This document shows positions 24,835-32,853 of a stretch of 64,000 nucleotides of DNA, piece after piece (the stretch's first letter is position 1; each line of letters starts with the position of its first letter). The DNA comes from Cereibacter sphaeroides (GTDB taxonomy: Bacteria; Pseudomonadota; Alphaproteobacteria; Rhodobacterales; Rhodobacteraceae): the NCBI GenBank assembly GCA_003243455.1, contig QFQS01000003.1, forward strand, positions 558,001-622,000, read 5' to 3'. The translations under genes were made by a program, and so were the position numbers. The notes below the pieces were generated by a model. The model ran no database searches. It was not told the DNA's origin and saw only the letters and a program-made list of their open reading frames with translations.

Positions 24835-25749
24835 TCAGAGACCGTTCGCAGTGAACTTCCCGTCGAGGAATTTCTTGGCGCGCGGGATGTCATCCTCGGA
24901 CAGATGTTCGATGATGACCGGGATGTTCGGGTGCTTTTCAGCCAGCCGTTTCAGATAAAGGTCATAGTTCAGCGACCCAAGGCCGGGGGCCGGCAATTCA
25001 ATCTCTCCCACGCCCCGGAAGGTGTGGCTTTCCAGCGCGTCGTCGTCACCGATATCTGCGTGTTTCTCGGATTTGTCGTCACCCGAACGCTTCACGTCTT
25101 TGGCGTGGGCGATCTTGATATGCCCAGTCAGCGTGTCGAAAACCTGATTGAGGATTGCATCCATCTTGTCGATGTTATGCGTCTCGAAATAGTTGGTCGG
25201 ATCCATCAGAAGGCCAAGGCCCGGATGGTCAACCTGCGCGAACATCTTCACCGTTTCTTCGACGCTGCCGACGACGTTATTGACGTAAGTTTCCAGCAGA
25301 AAGACCGCTCCGTGATCGTATGCGACCTGCGAAAGGTCAGCGATGACCTTGCGGCATTCCTCAAAGCCTTCCTCGGTCTTGTTTTTGGGGTGGTGGACCC
25401 AATCGGACTCGGTGTTGTAGGTGCCGGTTTCCGAGATCACGTAGGGCGAGCCGAAGGACCGCGCATTGCGGATGATTTCCTTCAGATAGCCCACGCGACG
25501 CTCGCGCTCGGCCTTGTCCGGATGGATGATGTTCGTATAGCCCGAGATGCAGCACACAGGCAGGTCATGGGCGCGGAAGGTGTCGCGCACCTTTTTCGCC
25601 TTTGCGGCAGTGATCTGTCCTGCCGACAGGTCTACATCCTTGAAATGCAGGTCGAGCTGAACGGTGTTGAAGCCCTGCGCACGAATTTTCTTGGCAGTCT
25701 CTTCCAGTCCGTAGGGGTAGTATCCCGTGAAAATACCGGCTTGCATCAT
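24835..25749 (-). CDS. Sugar phosphate isomerase/epimerase (xylose isomerase-like TIM barrel)
   Basis: A 304-residue AP-endonuclease 2/xylose isomerase-like barrel. The metal-binding carboxylates of this fold are visible in VFLLETYVNN, LMDPTNYF and KIAHAKDVK, and in IIEHLSEDD at the last strand. Relatives include IolE, IolI, IolH and MocC, which isomerise or dehydrate inositol-derived ketoses. It follows the Gfo/Idh dehydrogenase gene, the usual pairing in which the dehydrogenase makes a keto group and this enzyme acts next. ATG codons at 25749 and 25746 are both possible starts; a GGAGGA precedes them. Confidence 0.87.
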   Translation of the reverse strand: MMQAGIFTGYYPYGLEETAKKIRAQGFNTVQLDLHFKDVDLSAGQITAAKAKKVRDTFRAHDLPVCCISGYTNIIHPDKAERERRVGYLKEIIRNARSFGSPYVISETGTYNTESDWVHHPKNKTEEGFEECRKVIADLSQVAYDHGAVFLLETYVNNVVGSVEETVKMFAQVDHPGLGLLMDPTNYFETHNIDKMDAILNQVFDTLTGHIKIAHAKDVKRSGDDKSEKHADIGDDDALESHTFRGVGEIELPAPGLGSLNYDLYLKRLAEKHPNIPVIIEHLSEDDIPRAKKFLDGKFTANGL

Positions 25750-25762
25750 GACCTGTTCCTCC

Positions 25763-26854
25763 TCAGTTGATGCTGATTTCTGATAGCTTGACGGTCCGCC
25801 CCTCCGCCATCGAACGGTATCCCGCCTCGATCAGCTGAACCGTCCGCACGTTGTCCTCCACAGTCAAAGCGGGTTTCTCGCCCGTCTTCACCGCGTGCTG
25901 CAGTTGTTCCATCACGCCGATGAAGGCATGGGGGAACCACATCGTATCCCATGTGGGCGTCACCCATTTGCCGCCCGTCGTTTTGCGACTGGCATAGGTC
26001 AGTGTCGAGGCAGCGCCTGTCGGCCAGCCGATGGTGCCCTTGGCCACACCTTCGGTGCCGTCGATGCGGAAGGTGATGTGCTGGTCGTTGTCGTAGCCCT
26101 CGGCTCGGGGGCCGTGCCAAACATCCTCCAGCGACAGGGCGAGCACGCCCGATGGGAAGCGCATGGTCGACACCGTGATCCCATCCTTGTGCTTGAAGGT
26201 GGTGCGCGGGTCGGTGCGGCTTTGGGTGGTGATCTCGTTGGGGTTGCCGAACAGGAAGCGCAGCACGTCCAGATGATGGACGCTCATGTTGGCGAGCGTC
26301 AGGCGGTCGTAATCCTGCAGGAAGGTCTGCCAATGCGGGATCGCGTGCATGTCGATCTGGGCGAAAACGATGTCGCCCAACTCGCCCTTGTCGAGAATCT
26401 GCTTCAGCACGCGCACCGACTGGTCGTAGCGCATGTTCTGGTTGACGCTCAGGATCTTGCCTGCCGCCTTTGCCTCGTCCCGCAGCCTGATCGCTTCGGC
26501 CAGCGTCAGCGACAGCGGCTTTTGCGCAAGGATGCCCTTGATATGCGGCTGCTTCAGGGCGGCGCGGATCAAGTCCGGCTGCTGGTCCGGCGGGTAGGCG
26601 ATGTCGAGGATTTCGACTTCAGGGTCGGCAATCAGCGCCTCTGGCGTGTCATGGACCTTGGGGATGCCCCACCGCTGCGCCACACTCTCAGCGCGTGATT
26701 TCGTGCGGCTAGCGATGGCGGCGACGGGAAATCCTGCCTCCTTGTAAGCGGCGAGGTGGCATTCGGCCATGATCATACCCGCGCCGATGCAGCCGATCTT
26801 CAGGCTGTTGGTGCGAACGGGCGGGTCCGGCTGAAACCCCAATGCATCGGTCAT
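25763..26854 (-). CDS. Gfo/Idh/MocA-family NAD(P) oxidoreductase
   Basis: A 363-residue sugar or inositol dehydrogenase. The Rossmann motif is IGCIGAGMIMAECHLAAYKE (~20-40) and the conserved dinucleotide lysine is in LAQKPLSLTLAEA, where most relatives have EKP. Further on are VNQNMRYDQ and ANMSVHHLDVLRFLFG, the HxxD catalytic region. The family includes IolG, MocA and 3-keto-sugar-forming enzymes. The start at 26854 is fixed by GGAGGAGG. The gene lies between the second ATPase and the TIM barrel of the same operon, so it likely oxidises the imported polyol or sugar. Confidence 0.9.
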   Translation of the reverse strand: MTDALGFQPDPPVRTNSLKIGCIGAGMIMAECHLAAYKEAGFPVAAIASRTKSRAESVAQRWGIPKVHDTPEALIADPEVEILDIAYPPDQQPDLIRAALKQPHIKGILAQKPLSLTLAEAIRLRDEAKAAGKILSVNQNMRYDQSVRVLKQILDKGELGDIVFAQIDMHAIPHWQTFLQDYDRLTLANMSVHHLDVLRFLFGNPNEITTQSRTDPRTTFKHKDGITVSTMRFPSGVLALSLEDVWHGPRAEGYDNDQHITFRIDGTEGVAKGTIGWPTGAASTLTYASRKTTGGKWVTPTWDTMWFPHAFIGVMEQLQHAVKTGEKPALTVEDNVRTVQLIEAGYRSMAEGRTVKLSEISIN

Positions 26855-26868
26855 CTCGATCCTCCTCC

Positions 26869-27933
26869 TCAGGATCGGGCGAGCGTTTGGCCGCCCGCTC
26901 CGAAAAACTGCACGCGTGACGGGTCGCAGGCGAGTGCGACCTGTGTATCGACGCGGATATCCGCCTGCCCGCGCAGCAGCGCGCGCAGGCGCGTGCCGCC
27001 TGCATCGAGCGTGACCACGGTAAACCCGCCAAGCGGTTCGACCTCGAATACGGTCGCGGGCCGACCTTCGGCGCTGCCGTCCCACGCTCGCACGCGCAGG
27101 TCTTCGGGCCGGACACCCAGATCGGCGATGCCCTGCGGCGCCGAAGGCAGCGCGATGCGGATCGCGCCAGCCGCCGCTTCGATCCGGCCTTCGCTGCGCA
27201 TGGCTGGCACGATGTTCATCACCGGCGAGCCGAGCATCCGCGCGACATAGGCGCTGGCTGGGCGGTCGTAGAGTTCCACCGGGCTGCCGATCTGCCGGAT
27301 CGCGCCATGTTCCAGGATCGCCATGCGGTCGGCGACCGACATTGCCTCTTCCTGGTCGTGTGTCACATAGATCAGCGTCCGCCCTGCCTCGCGCTGGATG
27401 CGCTTGAGTTCGACGCGGGTTTCCTCGCGCAGGCGAGCATCAAGGGCCGAGATCGGGTCGTCCATCAGGAAGGCTGCCGGATCGCGGACCAAGGCGCGGG
27501 CGATGGCGACGCGCTGGCGCTCACCGCCGGAAAGCTGGGCCGGCATCTTGTGCAGGATATGCCCGATATGCAGCTTCTCCGCCGCCTGCGACAGGCGCGC
27601 GCGGATGCGATCCTCGGGCTCGCGTCGTTCGACCAGCGGGAAGCGGACGTTATCCTCCGCCGTCATATGCGGAAACAGCGCGAGGTTCTGGAACACCATC
27701 GCGATGTTGCGGGCGGCGGGGGGCACGTTGTTGACGGCCTTGCCGTCGATCAGCACTTCGCCTTCATCCGGTGTCTCCAGACCAAGGATCAGGCGCAGGA
27801 TCGTGGTTTTGCCAGACAAGGGCGGGCCAAAAAGGCAGAAGAACTCGTTGTCGGCGACGGTGAAGCTGGCATCGTCAACGGCCAGCGTCTTGCCGTAGCG
27901 TTTGGTCACGTTGCGGAAGGAAATCTCGGCCAT
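26869..27933 (-). CDS. CUT1-type ABC transporter ATPase A (consensus signature, Asp in place of catalytic Glu)
   Basis: A 354-residue MalK/UgpC-type ATPase with a C-terminal TOBE region (~240-354). Walker A is unusual but valid (GPPLSGKTT, where GPSGCGKST is normal). The signature is consensus (LSGGERQR). Walker B reads FLMDDPISALD, with Asp where the catalytic Glu should be. The H-loop (YVTHD) is intact. Its partner, encoded two bases away at 27935-29026, has the opposite pattern: good Walker motifs and a broken signature. The two therefore probably form a heterodimer with one active and one degenerate ATP site. It energises the importer encoded at 29023-32525. Confidence 0.9.
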   Translation of the reverse strand: MAEISFRNVTKRYGKTLAVDDASFTVADNEFFCLFGPPLSGKTTILRLILGLETPDEGEVLIDGKAVNNVPPAARNIAMVFQNLALFPHMTAEDNVRFPLVERREPEDRIRARLSQAAEKLHIGHILHKMPAQLSGGERQRVAIARALVRDPAAFLMDDPISALDARLREETRVELKRIQREAGRTLIYVTHDQEEAMSVADRMAILEHGAIRQIGSPVELYDRPASAYVARMLGSPVMNIVPAMRSEGRIEAAAGAIRIALPSAPQGIADLGVRPEDLRVRAWDGSAEGRPATVFEVEPLGGFTVVTLDAGGTRLRALLRGQADIRVDTQVALACDPSRVQFFGAGGQTLARS

Positions 27934-27934
27934 C

Positions 27935-29026
27935 TCAGTTTCCCCGCAACGCCGCGCCGGTCTGGCCGTCGAACAGACGGACGGACGAGGCGACGGGGGC
28001 AATATGGACGGTTTCAGTCAGTGCTGCGCGCAGGTCGTTGTCGAACACACCTTTCATCGCGGCGTCGCCGTCACCGAGATGCAGAATGCTGCGCGCACCG
28101 ATCCGTTCGACAAAGGTCACAGGCAAGGCGATCCCCTGTCCCGCCTCGACCAGATGCACCTGTTCGGGCCGGAAGCCGTACCAGACATCTCCCCCCGCCT
28201 GCCTTGCGGCGGCAGCCTGTTCCGGTGCGAGGACAGGCGAATGGCCGATCGGGCCAAGATCAATCGCGACGCCGGATGCGGTCTCGACCGGACGCCCCTT
28301 GAGAAGATTCATCCCCGGCGCGCCGATGAAGCGGGCGACGAAGATGTTGGCAGGGTCGTTATAGACCTGCAGTGGCGTCCCGACCTGTTGCAGCACGCCG
28401 TGATCCATAACGGCGATCCGGTCCGCCATCGTCATCGCCTCTAGCTGGTCATGGGTCACATAAACCATCGTCTGGCGGAACTGGCGCTGCAGGTGCTTCA
28501 ACTCGGTCCGCATCACAGCCCGAAAAGCGGCATCGACGTTCGACAGCGGCTCGTCCAGCAGGAAAATCGCCGGCTCCATTACCGCCGACCGGCCAATGGC
28601 GACGCGCTGCAGGATGTTCACCGACAGACCTTGCGCCGGACGATCCAGCAGCTCGGTCAGTTGCAGCAGGTCCGCGATGGACTTGGTGCGGCTCGCGATC
28701 TCTGCCTTCGACCGATGCCCCATGCGCAGTCCGTAGTCGAGATTCTGGCGCACGGTCATGTGGGTGAAGATCGCGTAGTTCTGGAATACGAAGCCCACGC
28801 CGCGCTTGCCCATCGGCACACCGGCCATGTCGTTATCGCCGAACAGGATGCGCCCCTCGCTCGGTCGTTCCATCCCGGCGATCATGTTCATCGTGGTGGA
28901 CTTGCCGCAGCCAGACGGGCCGAGCAGCGCCATGAACTCTCCATCCTCGATGGTCAGGTCCATCGTCTTCAGCGCCGTGAAGGCCCCGAAGCGTTTGACC
29001 AGGTTTTCCAGCCGGATCGCGCTCAT
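27935..29026 (-). CDS. CUT1-type ABC transporter ATPase B (degenerate signature motif)
   Basis: A 363-residue MalK-type ATPase with a C-terminal TOBE region. Walker A (GPSGCGKSTTMN), Q-loop (VFQNYAIF), Walker B with its Glu (FLLDEPLSNVD) and H-loop (YVTHD) are all consensus. The ABC signature, normally LSGGQ, reads LSVNILQR here, which is not expected to contact ATP normally. Paired with ATPase A, the consensus Walker site of B faces the good signature of A, and the altered Walker site of A faces this altered signature. Two-ATPase CUT1 importers are known, for example the rhizobial glycerol system GlpST. Its start overlaps the preceding permease gene by ATGA. Confidence 0.9.
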   Translation of the reverse strand: MSAIRLENLVKRFGAFTALKTMDLTIEDGEFMALLGPSGCGKSTTMNMIAGMERPSEGRILFGDNDMAGVPMGKRGVGFVFQNYAIFTHMTVRQNLDYGLRMGHRSKAEIASRTKSIADLLQLTELLDRPAQGLSVNILQRVAIGRSAVMEPAIFLLDEPLSNVDAAFRAVMRTELKHLQRQFRQTMVYVTHDQLEAMTMADRIAVMDHGVLQQVGTPLQVYNDPANIFVARFIGAPGMNLLKGRPVETASGVAIDLGPIGHSPVLAPEQAAAARQAGGDVWYGFRPEQVHLVEAGQGIALPVTFVERIGARSILHLGDGDAAMKGVFDNDLRAALTETVHIAPVASSVRLFDGQTGAALRGN

Positions 29027-29982
29027 GCCCGCTCTCCTTGCGAGGCGCGCGCCATCCGCTTCATGGCCCAGACGCAGACGACGGACAGCACGATCAGGAT
29101 CGCCAGCGCGATGGCCGCGACATAGCCCCAGATCAGATCCTGCGTGGTGATCTTGTAGATGTAGACGCTGATCGTCTCGGTCGCGACACCGGGGCCACCG
29201 CCGGTCATGATGTAGAGCGTGTCGAAGATCTTGAAGCATTCGATCACCCGGATCGCCAGCGCGATAATGATGATCGTCTTCATCCTTGGCAGGACGATGG
29301 TGCGGAATTTCTGCCAAGGGCTTGCTCCCAGCAGCGTCGCCGCGCGCATCTGATCCTCCGGCACACCCACCAGACCGGCGAGAAGGATCAGGAACATCAG
29401 CGGCGTCCATTGCCAGATGTCCGCGACCATCACTGCCACGAGCGCCAGTGTCGGATCGGATAGCCAGGCGACGGTCACAGGCGTTCCGAGGATGGACGAC
29501 AGGATGTCGTTCACTGGCCCTCCCGACTGAAAGAGCATGTAGAACATGTATCCGGCGACGGCCGGGACGACCATCATCGGCATGATCAGGATTGAGTAGA
29601 ACAACCGCTTGCCCGGAAAATCGTCGGCAAACAGCGTGGCAAGGCCAAGGCCAAGCAGGAACTCCAGCGGCACAGAAACTGCCATCACAAGTCCTGTGCG
29701 CCCAAGGGCGGCCCATAGCCGATCATCACTGATCAGGTCCGTGTAGTTGGCGAAGTTGTTCCACATCTCCCACGCGCTGGGCCAGGCCATGCCCGACAGC
29801 GGCGACCAGTCGGTCAGCGAGATGTAAAGCTGCATCAGCAGCGGGAAGAGCGAGATGAACAGCACCAGCACCTGCGCAGGCAGGGTCAGCCGGAACCCAA
29901 GCTTGCGACCTTCGTCCTGAGAATTTGCGGGTGCGGACATAGGCTTTGGCATTTCCTTCAACGGCTCGGCAGTCATGGTCAT
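29023..29982 (-). CDS. CUT1-type sugar ABC transporter permease (MalF/UgpA-like)
   Basis: A 319-residue inner-membrane permease with about six transmembrane segments after a ~30-residue cytoplasmic N-terminus. The EAA loop that docks the ATPases is visible as DQMRAATLLGASPWQKFRTI near 215-235. The ending of the core, MTGGGPGVATETISVYIYK, is typical of MalF-type subunits. The ATG at 29982 overlaps the stop of the upstream permease gene (ATGA); a second ATG two codons later is possible. It forms the channel with the product of 29979-30839. Confidence 0.92.
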   Translation of the reverse strand: MTMTAEPLKEMPKPMSAPANSQDEGRKLGFRLTLPAQVLVLFISLFPLLMQLYISLTDWSPLSGMAWPSAWEMWNNFANYTDLISDDRLWAALGRTGLVMAVSVPLEFLLGLGLATLFADDFPGKRLFYSILIMPMMVVPAVAGYMFYMLFQSGGPVNDILSSILGTPVTVAWLSDPTLALVAVMVADIWQWTPLMFLILLAGLVGVPEDQMRAATLLGASPWQKFRTIVLPRMKTIIIIALAIRVIECFKIFDTLYIMTGGGPGVATETISVYIYKITTQDLIWGYVAAIALAILIVLSVVCVWAMKRMARASQGERA

Positions 29983-30839
29983 TGCTTCAGCGCCCCGAAG
30001 GTCAGCCCACGCACAAGGTGCTTCTGGATCAGGATGCCCATGATGACCGGCGGCACGGCAGCAATCAGGCCGAGCGCGGCCTTGGCCCCGTAAAGCTGCC
30101 CGGTCATCGAGGATGACAGCGACGCCATATAGACAGGGATTGTCACCCATTCCCGCGTCGTCAGCAGCAGCGCGATGAGGTAATCCGACCAGTTCAGAAT
30201 GAAGACGAACAGTGCGGCGGATGCGAGCGGGGCGCGCATCATCGGCAGGGTTATCCGCCAGAAAACGCGGGCACGCGAACAGCCTTCGACCAGCGCCGCC
30301 TCCTCGATCTCGCGCGGCATGTCATCGAAGAATGTCTTCATCAGCCAGAAGGCGAAGGGCAGGGTGACGATGCCGTAGATCAGGGCCAGGCCCCACCAGG
30401 TGTCCATCATGTTCAGGAAGGCCCACATGATCATCACCGGGATCATCACCGCCATCGGGGGAAACAGCCGCAGCTGGATAAGCGCCAGCGGCAGGTTTGC
30501 CCCAGAACCAAAGCGGGAAAGGCCATAGGCAGCAGCTGTCCCCGCCGACATGGCGATCAGAGTGCCGATGCTGGCCGAGAGCAAAGACGACAGGATCGGC
30601 TTCGCCGCTGTGCGGTCCAGAGCGACGATCAGGTTCGATGTGCTTTCACCAAATATGAATCGGAAATTGTCCAGCGTCGGCGCCTTGGGAATCCATGTAA
30701 GAGCGTCACCCGTCGCCTGCCATTCCGGGATCGGCTTGAACGCCATCGAGGCCATCCAGAGGATGGGAACCAGCGTCACCGCAATGGCGGCGAGAATTGC
30801 CAGGTAGCGAAAAATCTCGAAAGTCAGCGAGCGGTTCAT
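29979..30839 (-). CDS. CUT1-type sugar ABC transporter permease (MalG/UgpE-like)
   Basis: A 286-residue permease with six predicted transmembrane helices. The EAA loop is EIEEAALVEGCSRARVFWRI near 185-205, and FGALKQ at the C-terminus follows the last helix, as in MalG-type subunits. It is the first membrane gene after the binding-protein gene, separated from it by 75 bases containing a strong hairpin, and overlaps the next permease gene by ATGA. Confidence 0.92.
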   Translation of the reverse strand: MNRSLTFEIFRYLAILAAIAVTLVPILWMASMAFKPIPEWQATGDALTWIPKAPTLDNFRFIFGESTSNLIVALDRTAAKPILSSLLSASIGTLIAMSAGTAAAYGLSRFGSGANLPLALIQLRLFPPMAVMIPVMIMWAFLNMMDTWWGLALIYGIVTLPFAFWLMKTFFDDMPREIEEAALVEGCSRARVFWRITLPMMRAPLASAALFVFILNWSDYLIALLLTTREWVTIPVYMASLSSSMTGQLYGAKAALGLIAAVPPVIMGILIQKHLVRGLTFGALKQ

Positions 30840-30870
30840 CAGATCGTCCAGGTCTTGTCGTGGTGGGTAA

Positions 30871-30896
30871 GGCCGGAGCGGAAGCCCGCTCCGGCC
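30871..30896 (-). repeat. Hairpin between binding-protein and permease genes
   Basis: A perfect 11-base stem, GGCCGGAGCGG / CCGCTCCGGCC, with a four-base loop lies 19 bases after the binding-protein stop codon. It has no T run on the minus strand. Such structures commonly shield the upstream mRNA from 3' exonucleases and raise binding protein over permease. Confidence 0.65.
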
Positions 30897-30914
30897 AATG
30901 CCGGCCTGCTTGGC

Positions 30915-32525
30915 CTAGACGGGATCAAGCACAGTGGGCCAGGCGGCCATGTTGCCGCGAACCGCCTCGACGATCTTCTCCTGTCCGGTCCGCCGGGTGA
31001 TCTTTTCCCATTCCGCCGCCGCGTCGGCCATCGCCTGTTCGGGCGTCTTGGCCTTGGTCAGCGCCGCCATCAGGTTTTCGTCCAGCGCGTTGTTGAAGGC
31101 GGTGGCGCCGGCGTAGTTGATAGTAGGGACAGACCGCGCCACCGTCTCGCGCACCACGTCCATGTGATAGTCGTGGTAAGTCTGGCGCACGAGCGGGTCG
31201 GCGAAGTCGTTCAGACTGAACGGGTCGAAATAGCCGCCGGGGTTGGCCGTCATCCACGAGTAGATACGGCTGGATCCCAGCCATTGCAGGAAAAGATAGG
31301 CCAGTTCCGGGTTCTGCGATTGCGAACTGACCATCCCGGTCAGAGAGAACCACAGGACCGAGCGGCTGACGATCTGGCCGTCGATCTCGTTCCCCGGAGG
31401 CAGCATCGAGCCGATCTTGCCCGTCACGGTCGAGCCGGTATTGCCCGGGTTGTCCAGGAACTTCGGCAGGTTCGAGAAGGCGCAGGTCATCGCCGCACCG
31501 CCTGCGGCGAAGTTGCCGTATTGCTCGGGCCAGCCCCAGCTGATCGCGTCGGGCGAGTGGTGAGCAAGCGAGTCGATATAGGCTTGCGTTGCGGCAATAC
31601 CCTGTTCGCCGTTGATCAGCGGGTTCGCGTCATTGTCGAACAGGAACTGATTGGGCGAGGCGAGCGAGGTGTAAAGCTGATACCAGTTGGTATAGCCCCA
31701 ACCCTGATTGCGCAGGTCGGTCGAGCCGAACAGGCCCTTGTCGGGGCGCTGGAAGAAAGCGGCGATATCGTTGAACTGCTTCCATGTGCGCGGCACGGCC
31801 AGGTCGTAGCCATACTTGCTCTTGAACGCCGATTGCTCAGCAGGATCGTTGAACAGGTCGGTGCGATAGACCCAGGTCTGGAAATCGCCGTCCAGCGACA
31901 CGCCATAGGTCGCGCCACGATACTTGTTCATCAGCGAGACACCCTGCTCGCCGTTCACATAGCCGCGAACCGGGTCATCCCACTCTGGCTTGTATTGGGC
32001 CACGTAGTCGTCAAGCTTGGCAATCCCGCCGGACTCTGCCAGGTCGCCCAGGCGGTTCCAGTCGGTCGAATAGATATCGTATCCGCCAGCCTTGGTCGAA
32101 ATATCCTGCATCGTCTTGGTAAACTCCTGCCCGTTGGGCAGGCCCACGATTTCCAGCGCGATGCCGGTTTCCTTCTCCCACAGATCCTTGATCGAGGGTG
32201 CGCCAGCCGGGAAGGGCTGGGTCAACTGGCCTATTGATCCATCGGACAGGCCAATAACGATCTTCGCCGGGGCTTTGCCTGCGGCCTTCATCGACTTCGC
32301 CCCCTCGATGGCGCGGCCTTCGGGCGTGTCCGGGCCATACTGATAGCGCTCGGCTCCCTCAAACCCGGTCGGCCCACCGATCATCCCGGGCGCCAGCGCA
32401 TCCGCGGACTGAGCGCGTCCCGGTCGAATATACTTCGGAGCAAAACTGATCGCTGCGCCATATACCGCCAGCTTTCCGCCGGTCGTGAGCAATTGGCGCC
32501 GCGTGAAGCGGTCGTTTCTGTCCAT
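30915..32525 (-). CDS. Extracellular solute-binding protein of the two-ATPase ABC importer (Tat-like signal)
   Basis: A 536-residue family 1 solute-binding protein, longer than the usual 400-450. The start at 32525 is set by GGGAGG; the N-terminus reads RFTRRQLLTTGGKLAVYGAA, a twin-arginine-type signal, suggesting export in folded form by Tat. The mature protein has the two-lobe pattern (DIYSTDWNRLGDLAESGGI, WVYRTDLFNDP, VPRTWKQFNDIAAFF, AAMTCAFSNLPKFLDNPG). Proteins of this length accompany two-ATPase CUT1 systems for polyols such as glycerol. It is the first gene of the long minus-strand operon that also encodes the demethylation enzymes, so its ligand is probably the methylated polyol or sugar. 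Confidence 0.88.
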   Translation of the reverse strand: MDRNDRFTRRQLLTTGGKLAVYGAAISFAPKYIRPGRAQSADALAPGMIGGPTGFEGAERYQYGPDTPEGRAIEGAKSMKAAGKAPAKIVIGLSDGSIGQLTQPFPAGAPSIKDLWEKETGIALEIVGLPNGQEFTKTMQDISTKAGGYDIYSTDWNRLGDLAESGGIAKLDDYVAQYKPEWDDPVRGYVNGEQGVSLMNKYRGATYGVSLDGDFQTWVYRTDLFNDPAEQSAFKSKYGYDLAVPRTWKQFNDIAAFFQRPDKGLFGSTDLRNQGWGYTNWYQLYTSLASPNQFLFDNDANPLINGEQGIAATQAYIDSLAHHSPDAISWGWPEQYGNFAAGGAAMTCAFSNLPKFLDNPGNTGSTVTGKIGSMLPPGNEIDGQIVSRSVLWFSLTGMVSSQSQNPELAYLFLQWLGSSRIYSWMTANPGGYFDPFSLNDFADPLVRQTYHDYHMDVVRETVARSVPTINYAGATAFNNALDENLMAALTKAKTPEQAMADAAAEWEKITRRTGQEKIVEAVRGNMAAWPTVLDPV

Positions 32526-32853
32526 GACGTCCTCCCTCGACATCGAGTCCTCCACCCAATGACGCTTTGATGGATTAGGGGTGTGGATCACATCATGTCA
32601 ACTTCAAAATACATCATTATGCGGCATTTCTGCGATGCAGAATGATGATGCGATTGCAAATTGAGGCCCGGACCGCATTAAATATGTTGCGGAATTGGGG
32701 CATAGCTTCAGTTTTTAGCGCGTCGGGTGCCGGAAATCTAAATATCGCAGTGCAGTTGCGGCATAAGTAAGTCAAAATACATCAGATCGCATCATTTACA
32801 TCGTGCGCGAACAATGGCAACAGAATCACAGAACAGTCCCTTGTGCGAGAAAC
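32526..32853. promoter_or_regulatory. 328-base divergent control region with repeated operator-like elements
   Basis: This AT-rich gap separates the ABC/demethylation operon (minus) from its LacI-family regulator (plus). The exact 13-base word TCAAAATACATCA occurs twice, at 32604-32616 and 32772-32784, one near each gene. Near the first copy, a 15-base inverted repeat TTCTGCGATGCAGAA (32628-32642) is nested between CATCATT (32612-32618) and AATGATG (32641-32647). These are good candidates for sites of the LacI-type protein, controlling both the operon and itself. No open reading frame of note lies in the gap. Confidence 0.6.

Noticed and set aside
26869..27933. ATPase A as an inactive pseudogene because of its altered Walker motifs
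   Set aside because: The changes complement those of ATPase B, the frame is intact and spacing is operon-like, so it is better read as half of an asymmetric pair.
30855..32237. Long plus-strand open frame opposite the binding-protein gene
   Set aside because: It has no ribosome binding site or recognisable domain, and the minus-strand binding protein with its Tat-like signal is convincing.
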